Shown piece after piece: positions 62,922 through 64,000 of a stretch of DNA of 64,000 bases. Source of the DNA: Promerops cafer (lineage: Eukaryota; Chordata; Aves; Passeriformes; Nectariniidae). The position numbers and the translations under genes are program-made. Numbering within the stretch: the first letter of the stretch is position 1; each line of letters begins with the position of its first letter. The stretch is taken from contig VZSE01002207.1 of assembly GCA_013398275.1 (NCBI GenBank), positions 710,889 to 774,888 of the forward strand, given 5' to 3'. The notes below the pieces were generated by a model. It searched no databases. It was not told the DNA's origin and saw nothing but the letters and a program-made list of their open reading frames with translations.

Positions 62922-63495
62922 GTGAGTGTGTTCTACAGCCTGAAATACCCTTCCTCAGCTGATCTTTTCATTTTCTGTGTTTTGAACCTCTGGTCAGTAT
63001 TTGCCAGGCTGAGACAAGCAATGAGTAGTTGAGAGGATTCTTGAACAGTTCTCTGTGGAATCACCTCCAGCTGGGATAAATAGTAGTTTTTGCCTCAGTG
63101 GCATCAACCTGAGACCGTGGGAAACAGGACACTGTAAAAGAGACACCTGGTCAGGTCATGGAGACAAGAGTGGTGTCATGGGAGTCAATATGTCAATGGA
63201 ACTATCCTGTATTAGGTCAAGTTTCTGGTTTTTGTTCTCTGTTGGTTCGGTACCTGCTACAAATAAGGTCGGGTTCTGAGTTTGTGTTGGTGATTGGACC
63301 TCCCCCCTCAAAGACCCCTATACCTTGTTGTGTTTGCCCTGCCCCCAGGTCTTTGGATCTTGCCCTCACACTCTGTGGTATTCCACATTTGTTATTTTGT
63401 TATTAAAGTCTTTATTTTTTGGGCAAGACCATTGTTCCTGTTCCTTATTTTTTGCCAGTTCCCGCCGGCCAAGCCGTGCTAGGGGTCACAGTGAG
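62922..63495 (+). mobile_element. Solo LTR candidate (endogenous retrovirus) with 5-bp target duplication
   Basis: An element of 564 bases at 62927-63490 begins TGTGTTCTAC and ends GGGGTCACA, giving TGTG...CACA inverted ends, and is flanked by GTGAG at 62922-62926 and 63491-63495. Inside it has gattggacc (CCAAT box on the opposite strand, about 63292), cctatacc (TATA-like), ATTAAA (about 63402) followed by a T/GT-rich stretch, and a GC-rich end (cccgccggccaagccg). That order fits U3-R-U5 in plus orientation. No retroviral coding sequence is present. Confidence 0.55.
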
Positions 63496-64000
63496 CGAAG
63501 TCTCTCTCTCAGACTTGCAGGACTTTGCCTGGGCTTGCTCACTCTAGATCCTTCCAAGTGCCTTCCATGTCCTGCAATGTGATATAAACACAGCTGGACC
63601 CAGCAGCTGTGTAATTTCTTCTGGAAGTACTTTCCCAGCTTGGATCCAAAAATGGATCACGTCTACTTCCAGCTGTTTCACCCTGCATCTGCAGTGAACC
63701 CCTGCAGGCTTGCTGGCTCACAGCTGGATGTTTAGTCTCTAATTTAGGAGTGGGCAGATCCATTCATGGCTTTGTGGCCATGAGAAGCATTCAGGATTCC
63801 TCTTCCAGGCTAAAATTCCAAATTTCTCTATCTTTAGGTTCTTCTGCTGGAAAACTGAAATAACTGACTAAAGCAGAAAGTGACCAAAGCCCAGACCTCC
63901 TCCAGAGGATGGAGAGAGAAAAAAAATAAATGAGCTGAGGCTATTTCTAGTTGTATATTTCTGTTGATCCCCTCATTTTTTTCTCAAGCCATGTGTTCCC
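63496..64000. other. Intergenic, no gene recognised
   Basis: No repeat or exon recognised up to the right edge. Confidence 0.5.

Noticed and set aside
1..64000. A new multi-gene system (defence, CRISPR, biosynthetic)
   Set aside because: The window is vertebrate intergenic DNA with one known gene; nothing supports such a system.

Overview
The window is vertebrate, almost certainly bird, genomic DNA. One multi-exon nuclear gene with GT-AG and GC-AG introns enters at the left edge. The remaining ~59 kb has no recognisable gene and is scattered with 5'-truncated CR1 LINE copies, whose avian 3' tails (a GGTTGGAA-type block beside an ATTCTGTG-type end) are easy to read on both strands. The CR1 types and the ERV-type LTRs suggest a neoavian, possibly a songbird; species cannot be fixed from this sequence.

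Left edge, 1-~6.8 kb: the last five coding exons of EXOC5 (exocyst subunit Sec10) on the + strand, giving the C-terminal ~239 residues and stop codon, then a 3' UTR with several candidate poly(A) signals. The intron after the second exon has a GC donor.

~6.8-64 kb: intergenic DNA. From recalled vertebrate synteny (human 14q22-23, chicken chromosome 5), the DNA beyond the EXOC5 3' end runs toward the 5' side of OTX2 through a gene desert that carries developmental enhancers and a divergent noncoding transcript in mammals. OTX2 itself is not in the window. The stretch holds at least 17 CR1 fragments, one solo-LTR candidate with a 5-bp target duplication (62.9-63.5 kb), one probable LTR fragment (46.6-47.0 kb), simple repeats, and several AT-rich, repeat-free blocks that are reasonable candidates for conserved noncoding elements. 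The most notable non-repeat signals are four TAATCC (OTX-type) sites within ~440 bp at 19.9-20.3 kb, a CpG-enriched segment with four CACGTG boxes at 26.1-27.2 kb, and a CpG-dense exon-like block at 31.05-31.12 kb.

No operon, CRISPR array, defence system or other new multi-gene system is present. Other open frames are short, lack recognisable domains and often lie in CR1 or simple repeats, so they are not annotated as genes. All enhancer suggestions are inference from composition and motifs and need cross-species alignment.
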